A stretch of DNA of 64,000 nt from Myxococcus dinghuensis (GCF_024198235.1 NZ_JAKCFB010000046.1:1-64000), one strand, 5' to 3'. Counted from the first letter of the stretch, positions 1-9,021 are shown. Made by a program: numbers and translations. The notes: generated by a model not told the origin, from the letters alone.

Positions 1-1
1 G

Positions 2-2080
2 GACGTGGACGCGGCGCTGCGCGTGGCGCACCTGCACCGCGCCTCGGGCGACGCGCCCCGGGCCGCCCGCGCGCTGCTCCAGGCCGCGCGGCTGGCGGCC
101 CCCGAGGAGCGGCCGCCGCTGCTCCTGGAGGCGGCGGACCTCTGGGAGAAGGCGAACGAGCACGGCGAGGCGCTGGAGGTCATCGAGCGCATCGCCGCCG
201 AGGCCCCGGACATGCTGGCCCCTTCGGAGCTGGCGGAGCGCTTCGGCCGGCTGGGGGCCTTCTCCCGCGCCCTGGACGTGGGCTTCGCGCCCGCCATGGC
301 CGCGGGCGACCTCACGGACGCGCTGGCGATGGCCGCGCAGGCGGGCGACGAGGCCCGCACCCGCGAGGCGCTGTGGGCGCTGGCCGCGCTGCCGGACGCG
401 GACGCCGCGCACGCCTCGGCGCTCGCGGACGGCCTGCGCGAGGAGCGCGACGCGGAGGGACTGCTGGAGCTGGCGGGCTTGTCCGTCGCGCGCGACGCCG
501 CCTTCGCCGTGGCCCTTCGCGACGAGGTGCTGCGCTCGGCCCGCTCCCCGGTGCTCCAGCGGCTGCGGGCCCTGGAGGAGCTGGCGTCGGACCCGGGCTT
601 CGCGCCGCGCCTCACGTTGCTCCTGCCGCACCTGGGGGAACTGCCGGAGGTGCTCTCCGAGGCGGTGCTCCAGCGCGTGCGCGCGCTGCCGGTGGACGCG
701 CGCGAGGAAGCGCTGGCCATGGCCGCCGAGGGGTGGCCCGCGCGGCGCCAGGGGCTGCTGCGCGAGCGCCACACCCTCGAGGTCGAGCTGGGGCGCTTCG
801 ACGCCGCGGCGCGCACGCTGGCGCGGCTCATCGCAGGGGAGGACGACGCCCGCGCCCGCGCCGGGCTGCACCTGGAGCAGGGCGAGCTGCTGCTCAGCCC
901 GCTGGACCGGCCGGAGGAGGCCCGCGCCGCGTTCGAGCGCGCGCTCGAGGACGACGGCGCCATGACGCGGGCGCTGCGCAACCTGCTGGCGCTGGTGGAC
1001 GAGGCGCGCGAGCCCGCGGTCTTCGTGTCGCTGGCGGAGCGGCTGACGGTGGAGGAGGGCCCGGAGGCGGCCATGCCCCACCGCGAGCGGCTGGCGGACG
1101 CCTACGAGGCGCTGGGACAGGTGGCCGACGCCGCCGCGCAGTTGGAGGCGCTGCCGGAGACGGAGGAGCGGCTGGCGCGCCGCGCGCGGCTGGCGGAGCA
1201 GCGGGGCCGGACCGGCGAGGCGCTCCAGTTGCGCGAGCGGCTCACGGACGAGCCGGCGGTGCTGGAGTCCATCCTCCGGGGCTACCTGGACGCGCAGTTG
1301 GTGGCGCCCGCGGCGCGGCTCGCCGAGCGGCTGTTCGACGCGGGGCGCCTGTCTCCGGAGGTCCTGCGGTTGTCGGCCGAGCGGCTGTCTCCGGTGCCCG
1401 AGGGTGCTCCGCTCGCCGCCCGGCTGTGGCCCACGCTCCTGCGCGCCCAGCCGCTGGACATGGATGGCTGGACGCTGTTCGCGGAGGCCCTGCGAGGGCT
1501 CGGGCAGGCGGAGGCCGCGGAGCGCGCGGACGGCATCGGCGCGGCCCTGGCCTCCAGCACGGCGACGACCGCCGCGGTGTCGGTGGTGCCGCTGCCGGTG
1601 CCCGGGGGCTTCGCTCACCCGCTCCCCGAGGGCGCGCTGCGGGTGTCGGACGAGCGCTTCCCGCGCCTGTTCGCCGCGCTGCGCCCGCTCCTGGCTTCAC
1701 TGGGCGCGGGGGGGCTGGGCGTGAGCGTGGACCCCACCGGCGGTGTGGAGGCGTACCTCTCCAGTCCCGGGGAGCTCGTCCTGGGCGCGGGCGCGCTGGC
1801 GTGCTTCGGCCCGGTGGAGCTGGGCTACCTGTGCGCCCTGGCGCTGGCGCTGGGGGAGGCGGGCGTGAAGCTGTCTCGGCCGGGCGCCGTTCCGGAGCTC
1901 GACGCGGCGGCGGTGGCCGCCTTCGCGGCGGTGCCCGCGTCGCTCGCGGCCGGACGCGTGCTGGCGCGCCTGGACGACGAGGTGCGGGGGAGTGACCCGT
2001 CGCGGGTGGATGTGGGAGCGGTGCTCGCCCGGGGAGGGGCCTTCCAGGCGGTGGCCCTTTCCGTGCTCGGACGCGGGTAG
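2..2080 (+). CDS. TPR-like helical repeat protein, 5' end cut by window edge
   Basis: The frame is open from the first bases of the window, so the true start lies outside; 692 or more residues are visible. Roughly the first 500 are Ala/Leu/Glu/Arg-rich paired helices with TPR-like spacing, for example the segment around residue 300 that ends in EEARAAFERALEDD. The last ~170 residues are different: a Gly/Leu-rich globular region with no repeat. No signal peptide can be judged because the N-terminus is missing. Such proteins usually act as protein-interaction scaffolds, and large ones are common in myxobacteria. The specific role is unknown. The next gene starts 21 bases downstream on the same strand, so co-transcription is likely. 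Confidence 0.75.
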   Translation, partial: DVDAALRVAHLHRASGDAPRAARALLQAARLAAPEERPPLLLEAADLWEKANEHGEALEVIERIAAEAPDMLAPSELAERFGRLGAFSRALDVGFAPAMAAGDLTDALAMAAQAGDEARTREALWALAALPDADAAHASALADGLREERDAEGLLELAGLSVARDAAFAVALRDEVLRSARSPVLQRLRALEELASDPGFAPRLTLLLPHLGELPEVLSEAVLQRVRALPVDAREEALAMAAEGWPARRQGLLRERHTLEVELGRFDAAARTLARLIAGEDDARARAGLHLEQGELLLSPLDRPEEARAAFERALEDDGAMTRALRNLLALVDEAREPAVFVSLAERLTVEEGPEAAMPHRERLADAYEALGQVADAAAQLEALPETEERLARRARLAEQRGRTGEALQLRERLTDEPAVLESILRGYLDAQLVAPAARLAERLFDAGRLSPEVLRLSAERLSPVPEGAPLAARLWPTLLRAQPLDMDGWTLFAEALRGLGQAEAAERADGIGAALASSTATTAAVSVVPLPVPGGFAHPLPEGALRVSDERFPRLFAALRPLLASLGAGGLGVSVDPTGGVEAYLSSPGELVLGAGALACFGPVELGYLCALALALGEAGVKLSRPGAVPELDAAAVAAFAAVPASLAAGRVLARLDDEVRGSDPSRVDVGAVLARGGAFQAVALSVLGRG

Positions 2081-2101
2081 CCGTGTAGCCTCCCGCGCCG
2101 T

Positions 2102-2701
2102 ATGCACCTGAAGCGTCTTGTCATCGCCGCGCTGCCGGTCGCGGCCGTCGCGGCGGCCATGGCCTGCTCCTCGGACCCGGTGTTCCCGGGCTCCCAGTTG
2201 GTGGGCACGTTCCAGTTCGAGGCCCGCCTCGACCGGGCCAACACCACCTGTGACGCCTCCATGCCGGAGTTCGCCCTGGTGGACGACGCGGGGGTCTTCC
2301 GCTTCGAGGGCACCTTCTCCCGCGACGACGCGGGCACCGCCGGGTGGTTCACGGTGCAGGGCTTCGACCGCGAGGCGAAGTTCGAGGGCCAGGGCGTCAC
2401 GTCCACGCTGCGCGCGACGGCGCCCCGCTCCACGTGTGGGACGGACTGCAAGGACTCGCAAATCGAGGAGGCGCTGAGCGTGACGCTCTTCAGCGACAGC
2501 CAGGCGACCGCGCTCGACCGGAGCTGCGGCGGCTTCGACGGGGGAATCCCCGACGGCAGCATCCCGGCGCCCACGGAGAACGGCTACGACGTGGCGCTGG
2601 CGTGCGGCACGTTGACGGACCTCTTCCTGCCCGGCTCCTGTACGTGTAATCCCACCTCGTGCAAGACGGCGTACAAGGTTCAGGGCGTACGGAGGGACTG
2701 A
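2102..2701 (+). CDS. Hypothetical lipoprotein
   Basis: This is a 199-residue protein with a short basic N-terminus, a hydrophobic stretch and a lipobox ending AAMAC at about residue 22, so it should be lipid-anchored after signal peptidase II cleavage. The mature part contains several further cysteines, including a CTCNPTSC stretch near the C-terminus, which suggests disulfides in the periplasm or at the surface. No family was recognised. The stop codon overlaps the queC start by one base (positions 2699-2701), so translation is probably coupled, but no functional link to queuosine synthesis is evident. Confidence 0.8.
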   Translation: MHLKRLVIAALPVAAVAAAMACSSDPVFPGSQLVGTFQFEARLDRANTTCDASMPEFALVDDAGVFRFEGTFSRDDAGTAGWFTVQGFDREAKFEGQGVTSTLRATAPRSTCGTDCKDSQIEEALSVTLFSDSQATALDRSCGGFDGGIPDGSIPAPTENGYDVALACGTLTDLFLPGSCTCNPTSCKTAYKVQGVRRD

Positions 2702-3393
2702 TGACGAAGCGGGCGGTGGTGCTGTTCTCCGGAGGGCTGGATTCCACGACGTGCGTGGCCATGGCGCGGGCGAGCGGCTTCGAGCCGGTGTGCCTGTCGG
2801 TGGCGTATGGCCAGCGGCACGCGGTGGAGCTGGAGAAGGCGCGCGCGGTGGCCAGCGCCATGGGCGTGAAGGACCTGCGCGTGGTGTCCATCGACCTGCG
2901 GCAGGTGGGCGGCTCGGCCCTCACCGCGGACATCGACGTGCCCAAGGACCGGCCCGCGGAGGAGATGGACCACGGCATCCCGGTGACGTACGTGCCGGCG
3001 CGCAACGCGCTGTTCCTCTCGCTGGCGCTGGGGCTCGCGGAGGTCGTGGGCGCGACGGACCTCTACATCGGCGTCAACGCGGTGGACTACAGCGGCTACC
3101 CGGACTGCCGGCCGGAGTTCATCCGCTCGTTCGAGGCGATGGCCAACCTGGCCACCAAGGCGGGCGTGGAGGGCGCGCGCTTCACGGTGCACGCGCCCCT
3201 GTCCGGCCTGAGCAAGGCGGACATCATCCGCGAGGGCGTGAAGCTGGGCGTGGACTACGGGATGACGCACTCCTGCTACGACCCGGACGCGCAGGGCGCC
3301 GCGTGCGGCCGGTGCGACAGTTGCCTCCTGCGCAAGAAGGGCTTCGAGGAGGCGGGCGTGCCGGACCCGACGCGCTACACGGTGGGGGCATGA
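2701..3393 (+). CDS. queC: 7-cyano-7-deazaguanine synthase (QueC)
   Basis: QueC converts 7-carboxy-7-deazaguanine to preQ0 using ATP and ammonia, in the pathway to queuosine in tRNA. The 230-residue protein has the PP-loop SGGLDST at residues 10-16. A C-terminal zinc site follows the family pattern, with C192, C202, C205 and C208 in CYDP...CGRCDSC. The length is typical. The ATG at 2701 is chosen because it directly precedes the conserved N-terminus; an in-frame start upstream at 2659 would lie inside the previous gene. No queD, queE or queF is in this window. The stop overlaps the next start (ATGA at 3390). Confidence 0.96.
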   Translation: MTKRAVVLFSGGLDSTTCVAMARASGFEPVCLSVAYGQRHAVELEKARAVASAMGVKDLRVVSIDLRQVGGSALTADIDVPKDRPAEEMDHGIPVTYVPARNALFLSLALGLAEVVGATDLYIGVNAVDYSGYPDCRPEFIRSFEAMANLATKAGVEGARFTVHAPLSGLSKADIIREGVKLGVDYGMTHSCYDPDAQGAACGRCDSCLLRKKGFEEAGVPDPTRYTVGA

Positions 3394-4067
3394 CGATGGC
3401 GACGCGGACGTGGGGCGTGGTGCTGGGGCTGTCGCTGGGGAGCGCGGCGCTCGCCGAGGACGTGACGCCACCGGCCCGGAAGCCCGCCCCGTCCGCGAAG
3501 CCGGCCGCCGCGAAGGCCGCGCCGCTCGTGGACGCCACCACGGTGGTGAAGGACCTGGTGCTGGACCTGCGCTACGCGACGGCGGACAACTTCCTCGAGC
3601 GCAAGGTGTATCCGGACACGGCGCGGTGCCTGCTGTTGCCGGAGTCCGCCCAGAAGCTGAAGGCGGCGGCGGACGTGCTGCGGCCGCGCGGCTACCGGCT
3701 CAAGGTCTACGACTGCTACCGGCCCCGCGCGGTGCAGTGGGAGATGTGGAAGATCATGCCCGTGCCCGGGTACGTGGCGGACCCGCGCAAGGGCTCCAAC
3801 CACAACCGGGGCGGGGCGGTGGACCTCACGCTGGTGACGCTGGAGGGCCAGGAGGTGGAGATGCCCACGCCCTTCGACACCTTCACGCCGGCGGCCCACC
3901 AGGGCTACGCCGGTGGCACCGAGGCGTCGCGCGAGCACCGGGAGGTCCTCCGCGAGGCGATGGAGGGCGCGGGCTTCTCGCCCAACCGCATGGAGTGGTG
4001 GCACTTCGACCTGCCGGACGCGAAGACCCGGCCCGTGTTGGATGTCCCCTTCGAGCCGGAGAAGTAG
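3390..4067 (+). CDS. Secreted D-Ala-D-Ala dipeptidase, VanX type (peptidase M15D)
   Basis: The 225-residue protein starts with a cleavable signal peptide (hydrophobic stretch ending ALAED near residue 22) and an Ala/Lys/Pro linker. The catalytic domain carries the M15 zinc ligands H138 and D145 in SNHNRGGAVD and H205 in EWWHFDLP, with E202 as the likely general base. R111 in CYRP matches the transition-state arginine of VanX. The family hydrolyses D-Ala-D-Ala or related peptidoglycan dipeptides. No vanH or vanA homologue is nearby, so peptidoglycan recycling or predation on other cells is more likely than glycopeptide resistance; that role is inferred. It is translationally coupled to queC by ATGA. 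Confidence 0.92.
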   Translation: MTMATRTWGVVLGLSLGSAALAEDVTPPARKPAPSAKPAAAKAAPLVDATTVVKDLVLDLRYATADNFLERKVYPDTARCLLLPESAQKLKAAADVLRPRGYRLKVYDCYRPRAVQWEMWKIMPVPGYVADPRKGSNHNRGGAVDLTLVTLEGQEVEMPTPFDTFTPAAHQGYAGGTEASREHREVLREAMEGAGFSPNRMEWWHFDLPDAKTRPVLDVPFEPEK

Positions 4068-4185
4068 CCCGCTCGCCGGGGCCCCGCCTCGTGATGGAAC
4101 CATGATGAAGCCGGGGGCCACCTGCGGCACGCTGGGAGGGTCTCGGAGGAAAGGCCCCTGGCGGGGCAGACGGGTCGTCGTCACG

Positions 4186-5577
4186 ATGAAGTCCACATCC
4201 GCGCGCTGGCTCTGCTGCCTCCTCGTGCTCCTCGCCCTGCCGGCGCTGGGGCAGGAGGGCTCGCTCACGGGCTCCGTGCTCCACGCGCTCAGCCAGCAGC
4301 CGCTCGCGGGCGTGAAGGTGTCCGCGGCCTCGCCCGTGCTCCAGGGCGAGCGGGTCACCACCACGGACGCGCGCGGCCTCTATACGCTGCGCCTGCCGCC
4401 GGGGCGCTACGCGCTGCGCTTCGAGAAGGAGTCGTTCTCTCCCGTCACGCGCACGGACGTGGAGGTGAAGGCGGGCCCCCGTCGCGAGGCCCCCGTCGCG
4501 CTCCACCCCGCGCTGGCCGCGGTCTCCGGCTCCACCTTCCAGCCGCTCGCGCCCTTCGCGCCCCCGCTGAGGTTGGAGTCGGACGGGGTCGCGTGGATGG
4601 CCGCGCCGCGCGTGGGAGACATCCGGGACCGCGCGCCGCCCTGGGCGCTGCCGCAAAACCCGCCGCCGCGGGACGGCGCCAGCGCGTTCGCGCAGATGTT
4701 CCCCGGGAGCAAGCCCCTGCGGGACTCGGACACGCGGGGCCATGGCGTCAACCCGACCATCGACACGGAGGAGGAGCGCGTCTCCACCTACACCTTCCAA
4801 ATGAGCACGGCCTCGTACGCGCTGGCCCGGGGCTACCTGGAGCGGGACACGCTCCCCGCCGAGGAGTCGGTGCGGGTGGAGGACTTCGTCAACAGCTTCG
4901 ACCTGGGGCCCTCGGGCGAGCAGGTGGGGCTCTTCTTCCTCACCGTGGAGGGCTTCCCGTCCCCGAGCCGCAAGGGCTACCACGTCGTGCGCGTGAGCGT
5001 CTGCGCGCGCGAGGCCCTCTCCGACGTGGGCGTGCAGTTGGAGTTCGAGCGCGGCGCGGTGTCCCGCTACCGCCTGGTGGGCTACGAGAACCAGAGCGCC
5101 ACGCCGGAGAAGCCCTCGGACGACGACGAGGAGACGCCGGTCCCCCTGGCGAAGGGCGCGTGTGTCACCGCCATCTACGAGGTGAAGCTGCTGCGGCCCG
5201 CCATCGCCTTCGGCACGCTGCGCATCCTCTACGAGCAGGGCGAGAACACCATGTGGCGCCGGGTGCAGATGCTGATGCCGTCCAGCACCCTGCGCTCCAG
5301 CGCGGCGAAGGTGGCCCCCGCCACGCGGCTGGCATACGTGGCCGCGGCGTTCGCGGAGAAGCTGCGCGGCTCGTACTGGACGCGCTCGCTCGACTGGGCG
5401 CGGCTGCACGCGCTCTGGGAGGAGGTGGGGGCGCCCCTGACGGAGCGGCCGGACGTGGTGGAGCTGGGCGCGCTCATCAAGAAGGCCGGAGCGCTGGACC
5501 ACCGCAAGGACCTCTACGGACCCGCGTCGACGCTGTCCAACATGGACATGGACAACGTCCCCGGGCCGGGGAAGTAG
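4186..5577 (+). CDS. YfbK-like secreted protein lacking the VWA domain
   Basis: This is a 463-residue secreted protein. Residues 1-22 form a signal peptide. Residues 25-100 look like a carboxypeptidase-regulatory-like beta sandwich, with the segment TTTDARGLYTLRLPPGRYAL. Residues 195-270 match the N-terminal domain of YfbK-type VWA proteins (YTFQMSTASYALARGYL). From about residue 284 the sequence matches the YfbK C-terminal DUF3520 domain (VQLEFERGAVSRYRLVGYEN). The VWA domain with its MIDAS motif, which separates these two parts in the family and in the homologue at 31713-33311, is absent. The stop is 6 bases before a sensor kinase gene. A metal-dependent adhesion function is therefore unlikely; a periplasmic partner of the kinase is possible. 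Confidence 0.85.
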   Translation: MKSTSARWLCCLLVLLALPALGQEGSLTGSVLHALSQQPLAGVKVSAASPVLQGERVTTTDARGLYTLRLPPGRYALRFEKESFSPVTRTDVEVKAGPRREAPVALHPALAAVSGSTFQPLAPFAPPLRLESDGVAWMAAPRVGDIRDRAPPWALPQNPPPRDGASAFAQMFPGSKPLRDSDTRGHGVNPTIDTEEERVSTYTFQMSTASYALARGYLERDTLPAEESVRVEDFVNSFDLGPSGEQVGLFFLTVEGFPSPSRKGYHVVRVSVCAREALSDVGVQLEFERGAVSRYRLVGYENQSATPEKPSDDDEETPVPLAKGACVTAIYEVKLLRPAIAFGTLRILYEQGENTMWRRVQMLMPSSTLRSSAAKVAPATRLAYVAAAFAEKLRGSYWTRSLDWARLHALWEEVGAPLTERPDVVELGALIKKAGALDHRKDLYGPASTLSNMDMDNVPGPGK

Positions 5578-5583
5578 GCGCGA

Positions 5584-7407
5584 ATGTTCCGCAGGCTGCT
5601 CCCCTTGCTCGTCGCGCTGGTGGTCGGCCTCGTGGGGTTGGCCTGGGGCCTGGGCTCGCTGCAGCGCATCTTCGCCACCGAGCGCGAGGACGCGCGCCAG
5701 TCGCTCCAGTCGCGGCGCGAGGCGCTGGAGCAGTACGCCCGGGCGTCGCTCGCGCAGTCGCTGCGGGACCGCCTGGAGGCGGCGAAGTCCTCCCTGGACG
5801 CCGCGGTGGGCGACCCGCTGGCCCCGGCCGCGGGCCTGTACCTCCGCGAGCGCGGGGCCCAGGTGCTGCCCCGGCTCTCGCTCCACGACACCGGGGACGC
5901 CACGCCCGCCCGGGAGCGCTACGCGCGGCTGCGCGCGGGCACGGAGGTGGCGGACGACCTGGAGGACCCGTGGGCGGAGCGCCTGGCGCGCACGCGCGCG
6001 GTGGAGGTCGCGCTCGCGCGGGGAGACCGACGCGGCTCCACGGTGGCGCTGATGGGGCTGCTCCAGCACCGCGCGCAGTACGTGCTCGCCTCCACGCGCG
6101 ACGTGCCGGGCCTGCTGGTGGTGCTGGAAGCGCTGGCGGAGCGGGGAGACCCGGTGCCCCAGCTCATGCACGCGCTGGTGCGCGACGGGCTGGCGGACGG
6201 CAAGGGCGGTCGGATGGAGGGCCTCCAGCGCCTGCTCCTGTCGCGCCGCTCGCGCTTCACGCCGGGGGACTTCGCCTTCCTGCGCGAGCGCGTGGTGGCC
6301 CTCTCCCGGAAGGTGGGGGCGCCGGTGGACGACTTCGAGGCGCGCGCGCGGGAGCTGGCGGACGGGCCCCTGGCCCTGCCGGAGTCCGTCCCGGGGCCCG
6401 CGCTGGTGCGCGCGGGGTGGTACCTGGAGCCGCGAGGCGGCAACCAGGTGCGCGGCGTGGCGGTGGACGCGGGCGCGCTGCTCGACGCCCTCACGCGGGA
6501 GATGCGCGAGCGCGGGCTGCTGGACGCTCAGGGCCGGGTGCGGCTGTTGGGCGACGCGGCGCTGCTCCCGCTGGAGGGGCTGCCGCTGTCGGTGGACACG
6601 CCGGAGTGGGCGCGGGCGGAGGACGCGCTGGAGCGGCGCTACCGCCTCAAGACGGGCATGGTGGTGGCGTGCGCGGGCCTGGCGCTGGGCATCGCCGCGC
6701 TGGCCTTCCTCGCCCAGCACCGCAAGTACCGCTTCCTGGAGTTGAAGAGCGACTTCGTGGCCACCGTGTCGCACGAGCTGCGCACGCCCCTGGCCTCCAT
6801 CCGGCTGCTGGCGGAGACGCTGGAGTGGCGACTGGCGGAGGGCGCGGAGGCACGCGACTACCCGGGGCGCATCGTCCGCGAGGCGGACGGGCTGGGCTTC
6901 CTGGTGGAGAACCTCCTGTCCTTCAACCGCATCGACAAGGGCCGCTGGGTGCCCCGGTTGGAGCCGGTCCGCCTGGACGAGCTGGTGTCGCTCCTGCGTC
7001 GCGACCTGGAGTCCTGGTCGAAGGTGCCGGTGGCGCTGGAGGCCCAGGTGGGCGAGCTGTCGCTCCGGGCCGACGCGCAGTTGGTGCGCCTGTTGCTCTC
7101 CAACCTCGCGCGCAACGCGTGTGCGTACAACACACGCGACCCCGTGCGCCTGCGCGTGGAGGCGCTGCCGGGCGGTCGGGTGCGCTTCTCGGACAACGGC
7201 GTGGGCATCCCCGCGACGGACTGGGAGCGCGTCTTCGGCGAGTTCGTCCGGCTGCCCGGCCAGGGCCGCGAGGTGCCCGGCAGCGGCCTGGGGCTCGCGC
7301 TGTGCCGCCGCATCATGCGCCTGCACGGAGGTACGCTGCGCGTCGTGGCCTCCAGCGCCGAGGGCACCACCTTCGAACTCACCTTCCCCCCCACCGCGAC
7401 GACATGA
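5584..7407 (+). CDS. Membrane sensor histidine kinase
   Basis: The 607-residue protein has a first membrane helix at about residues 5-25 and a second at about 359-377, giving an extracytoplasmic sensor region of roughly 330 residues that matches no domain I recognise. The HisKA box VSHELRTPL places the phosphorylated histidine at H397. The ATPase domain has an N box (NLARNACAYN), DNGVGIP at about residue 537 and GSGLGLALC. No HAMP domain is evident. The gene lies between the VWA-less YfbK-like gene (6-base gap) and the response regulator (ATGA overlap at 7404), which is clear operon structure. The signal sensed is unknown. Confidence 0.93.
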   Translation: MFRRLLPLLVALVVGLVGLAWGLGSLQRIFATEREDARQSLQSRREALEQYARASLAQSLRDRLEAAKSSLDAAVGDPLAPAAGLYLRERGAQVLPRLSLHDTGDATPARERYARLRAGTEVADDLEDPWAERLARTRAVEVALARGDRRGSTVALMGLLQHRAQYVLASTRDVPGLLVVLEALAERGDPVPQLMHALVRDGLADGKGGRMEGLQRLLLSRRSRFTPGDFAFLRERVVALSRKVGAPVDDFEARARELADGPLALPESVPGPALVRAGWYLEPRGGNQVRGVAVDAGALLDALTREMRERGLLDAQGRVRLLGDAALLPLEGLPLSVDTPEWARAEDALERRYRLKTGMVVACAGLALGIAALAFLAQHRKYRFLELKSDFVATVSHELRTPLASIRLLAETLEWRLAEGAEARDYPGRIVREADGLGFLVENLLSFNRIDKGRWVPRLEPVRLDELVSLLRRDLESWSKVPVALEAQVGELSLRADAQLVRLLLSNLARNACAYNTRDPVRLRVEALPGGRVRFSDNGVGIPATDWERVFGEFVRLPGQGREVPGSGLGLALCRRIMRLHGGTLRVVASSAEGTTFELTFPPTATT

Positions 7408-8108
7408 CCCAGCCCAGCCCCACCATCCTCCTGGTCGAGGACGACCCCAACCTGCGGCTCGCGCTGCGCGACAGCCTGGAGCACCAGGGCGGCTACGCCG
7501 TGGAAGAGGCGGCCAGCGTGCGCGAGGCGCGCGAGCACCTGTCCCGCCGCGCCTTCCAGCTCATCCTGCTCGACGTCATGCTGCCGGACGGGGACGGCTA
7601 TTCGCTGTGCCGCGCCCTGCGCGAGGAGGGCGTCACCAGCCCGGTGCTGATGCTCACCGCGCGCACGCTGGAGGACGACGTGGTGCGCGGCTTCGAGGCG
7701 GGGGCGCAGGACTACCTGGGCAAGCCCTACCGGCTGAGGGAGCTGCTGGCGCGGGTGGGGGCGCTCGTGCGCCGCGCGGGCGGCGGCGCGCCCTCGAAGC
7801 TGGTGCGCTTCGGCGGCTACAAGCTGGACCTGGACCGGCGCAAGGTGGAGTCGCTGGAGGGCGCGGTCGTGGAGCTGACGCGCACGGAGTTCGACCTGCT
7901 GGCCTTCCTCGTGCGCGAGCGGGAGCGCGTGCTGCGCCGCGACGACATCCTCGACGCGGTGTGGGGCCGTGACGTCGTCGTGGACCCGCACACCGTGGAC
8001 AACTTCGTCTCCAGCCTGAAGAAGAAGCTCGGGTGGAACAGCGCCTCGCGCTTCGCCATCCAGACGGTGCGCGGGGTGGGCTACCGCATGGAGATAGAGT
8101 CTCCCTGA
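7404..8108 (+). CDS. OmpR-family response regulator
   Basis: This 234-residue protein has a receiver domain with acidic residues in VEDD, phospho-acceptor D57 (LILLDVMLP) and K107 (LGKPYR). A winged-helix DNA-binding domain starts near residue 130, with the family pattern LTRTEFDLLAFL and a C-terminal VRGVGYRM. The ATG at 7404 gives the expected short lead to the receiver; the same frame is open far upstream, but that part is antisense-like shadow. The gene is coupled to the kinase by a 4-base overlap. Its stop codon lies in a palindrome shared with the converging gene at 8113. Confidence 0.95.
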   Translation: MTQPSPTILLVEDDPNLRLALRDSLEHQGGYAVEEAASVREAREHLSRRAFQLILLDVMLPDGDGYSLCRALREEGVTSPVLMLTARTLEDDVVRGFEAGAQDYLGKPYRLRELLARVGALVRRAGGGAPSKLVRFGGYKLDLDRRKVESLEGAVVELTRTEFDLLAFLVRERERVLRRDDILDAVWGRDVVVDPHTVDNFVSSLKKKLGWNSASRFAIQTVRGVGYRMEIESP

Positions 8109-8115
8109 GCGCTCA
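8106..8115. other. Palindrome TGAGCGCTCA holding both convergent stop codons
   Basis: The ten bases are a perfect palindrome. The first three are the TGA of the response regulator on the plus strand, and the last three are the complement of the TGA of the minus-strand gene. The two genes therefore end four bases apart with no room for a conventional terminator between them. Confidence 0.8.
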
Positions 8116-9021
8116 GCGCAGCGGGTTGTTGCGCAGGCGCTCGGCCAGCGAGGCCAGTGCCGCGGCGCCGCTCCCGGATTGCCGCGTCTGGGCCGCGTCG
8201 ATGAGGGCCTGCGTCTCCGGCGCGTCGACGCGCAGGAGCGCGTTCGTGAGCGCCAGGCGGACGTCTCCCTCGTAGGCGAGCCACGCGCCCAACAGGGCCT
8301 GGGCGGCCACGCGTCGCACCTCGCCCTCCTCGGCGCGCGCGCGCGCCTGGGACGTCTTCCAGGCCCACGCGGAGCCCACGTCGCCCAGGGCCTGCGCCAG
8401 CCTGCGCGCCTCCGTGGCCGCCGGGCGCGTGCCGAGCGCCTCCGCCAGCGCCTGGGCGACCACCAGCCGCCGGCACTGCCCCATGGCCTCGCGCACCAGC
8501 CACCCGCGCGAGCCCTCCTGGTGCGACAGGGTGATGAGCAGCGCGGCGGCCTCCGGTGAGTCCAGCTTCGCCAGCGCCACCGCGGCCACGCGCCGCACCG
8601 GGCGCCGCTCCTCGGGGCCCTCCAGCAGGTCCTTCCACAGGGGCAACAGGCGTGCGTCCCTCAGCGCGCCCGTGGCCTCCACCAGCCCCACCTTGAGGGC
8701 CAGCTGCGCGGAGGCCCACGCGGGCTGGTCCAGGCTCGCGTCGAAGGCGATGCGCTCCACCATGGGCCACAGCGCCTCCGGACCCAACTGCGTGAACAGG
8801 GGCGAGACGGAGGCGAGCGTGCCGCGCTTGCGCGAGTCGAGGAGCGTCACCCGGCCGATGGCCTCCTCCAGCCGCGTGAAGGCCTGCGGCGTCTGCTGGC
8901 GCGCGCGGATGACCTCCTCCCGCAGCGCCCCCAGCGAATCACTCCCCGCCGTCTGCGCCAGCGCGGAGGCGGACAGGAGCCACAGCGCGGCGCCCAGGCC
9001 GCGAATCCACGAGCGCGTCAT
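8113..9021 (-). CDS. Secreted HEAT-like helical repeat protein
   Basis: The 302-residue protein starts with a signal peptide ending SASALAQ near residue 23. The rest is built of short amphipathic helix pairs rich in Ala, Leu, Arg and Glu (for example RRVAAVALAKLDSPEAAALL and RRVAAQALLGAWLAYEGDV), which resemble HEAT repeats. No catalytic motif is visible. The start codon overlaps the stop of the deiminase gene upstream (TCAT at 9018-9021), so both should be made from one message and sent to the same envelope compartment. A scaffold or partner role for the deiminase is inferred from this coupling only. Confidence 0.8.
   Translation of the reverse strand: MTRSWIRGLGAALWLLSASALAQTAGSDSLGALREEVIRARQQTPQAFTRLEEAIGRVTLLDSRKRGTLASVSPLFTQLGPEALWPMVERIAFDASLDQPAWASAQLALKVGLVEATGALRDARLLPLWKDLLEGPEERRPVRRVAAVALAKLDSPEAAALLITLSHQEGSRGWLVREAMGQCRRLVVAQALAEALGTRPAATEARRLAQALGDVGSAWAWKTSQARARAEEGEVRRVAAQALLGAWLAYEGDVRLALTNALLRVDAPETQALIDAAQTRQSGSGAAALASLAERLRNNPLR

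Noticed and set aside
3390..4067. VanX-like gene considered as part of a vancomycin-resistance cluster
   Set aside because: No vanH, vanA/B or VanS/VanR-type neighbours of the right kind; the nearby two-component genes are separated by an unrelated gene.
3883..7326. Very long open frame on the minus strand across the kinase operon (over 1100 codons)
   Set aside because: It is rich in His, Arg, Gln and Ala with no domain, and lies fully antisense to genes with clear motifs. Such frames are expected in DNA of this GC content.
4593..7403. Open frame in phase with, and continuous into, the response regulator, suggesting a giant fusion
   Set aside because: The upstream part is a Gly/Ala/Arg-rich shadow of the kinase gene; the receiver domain has its own start at 7404.
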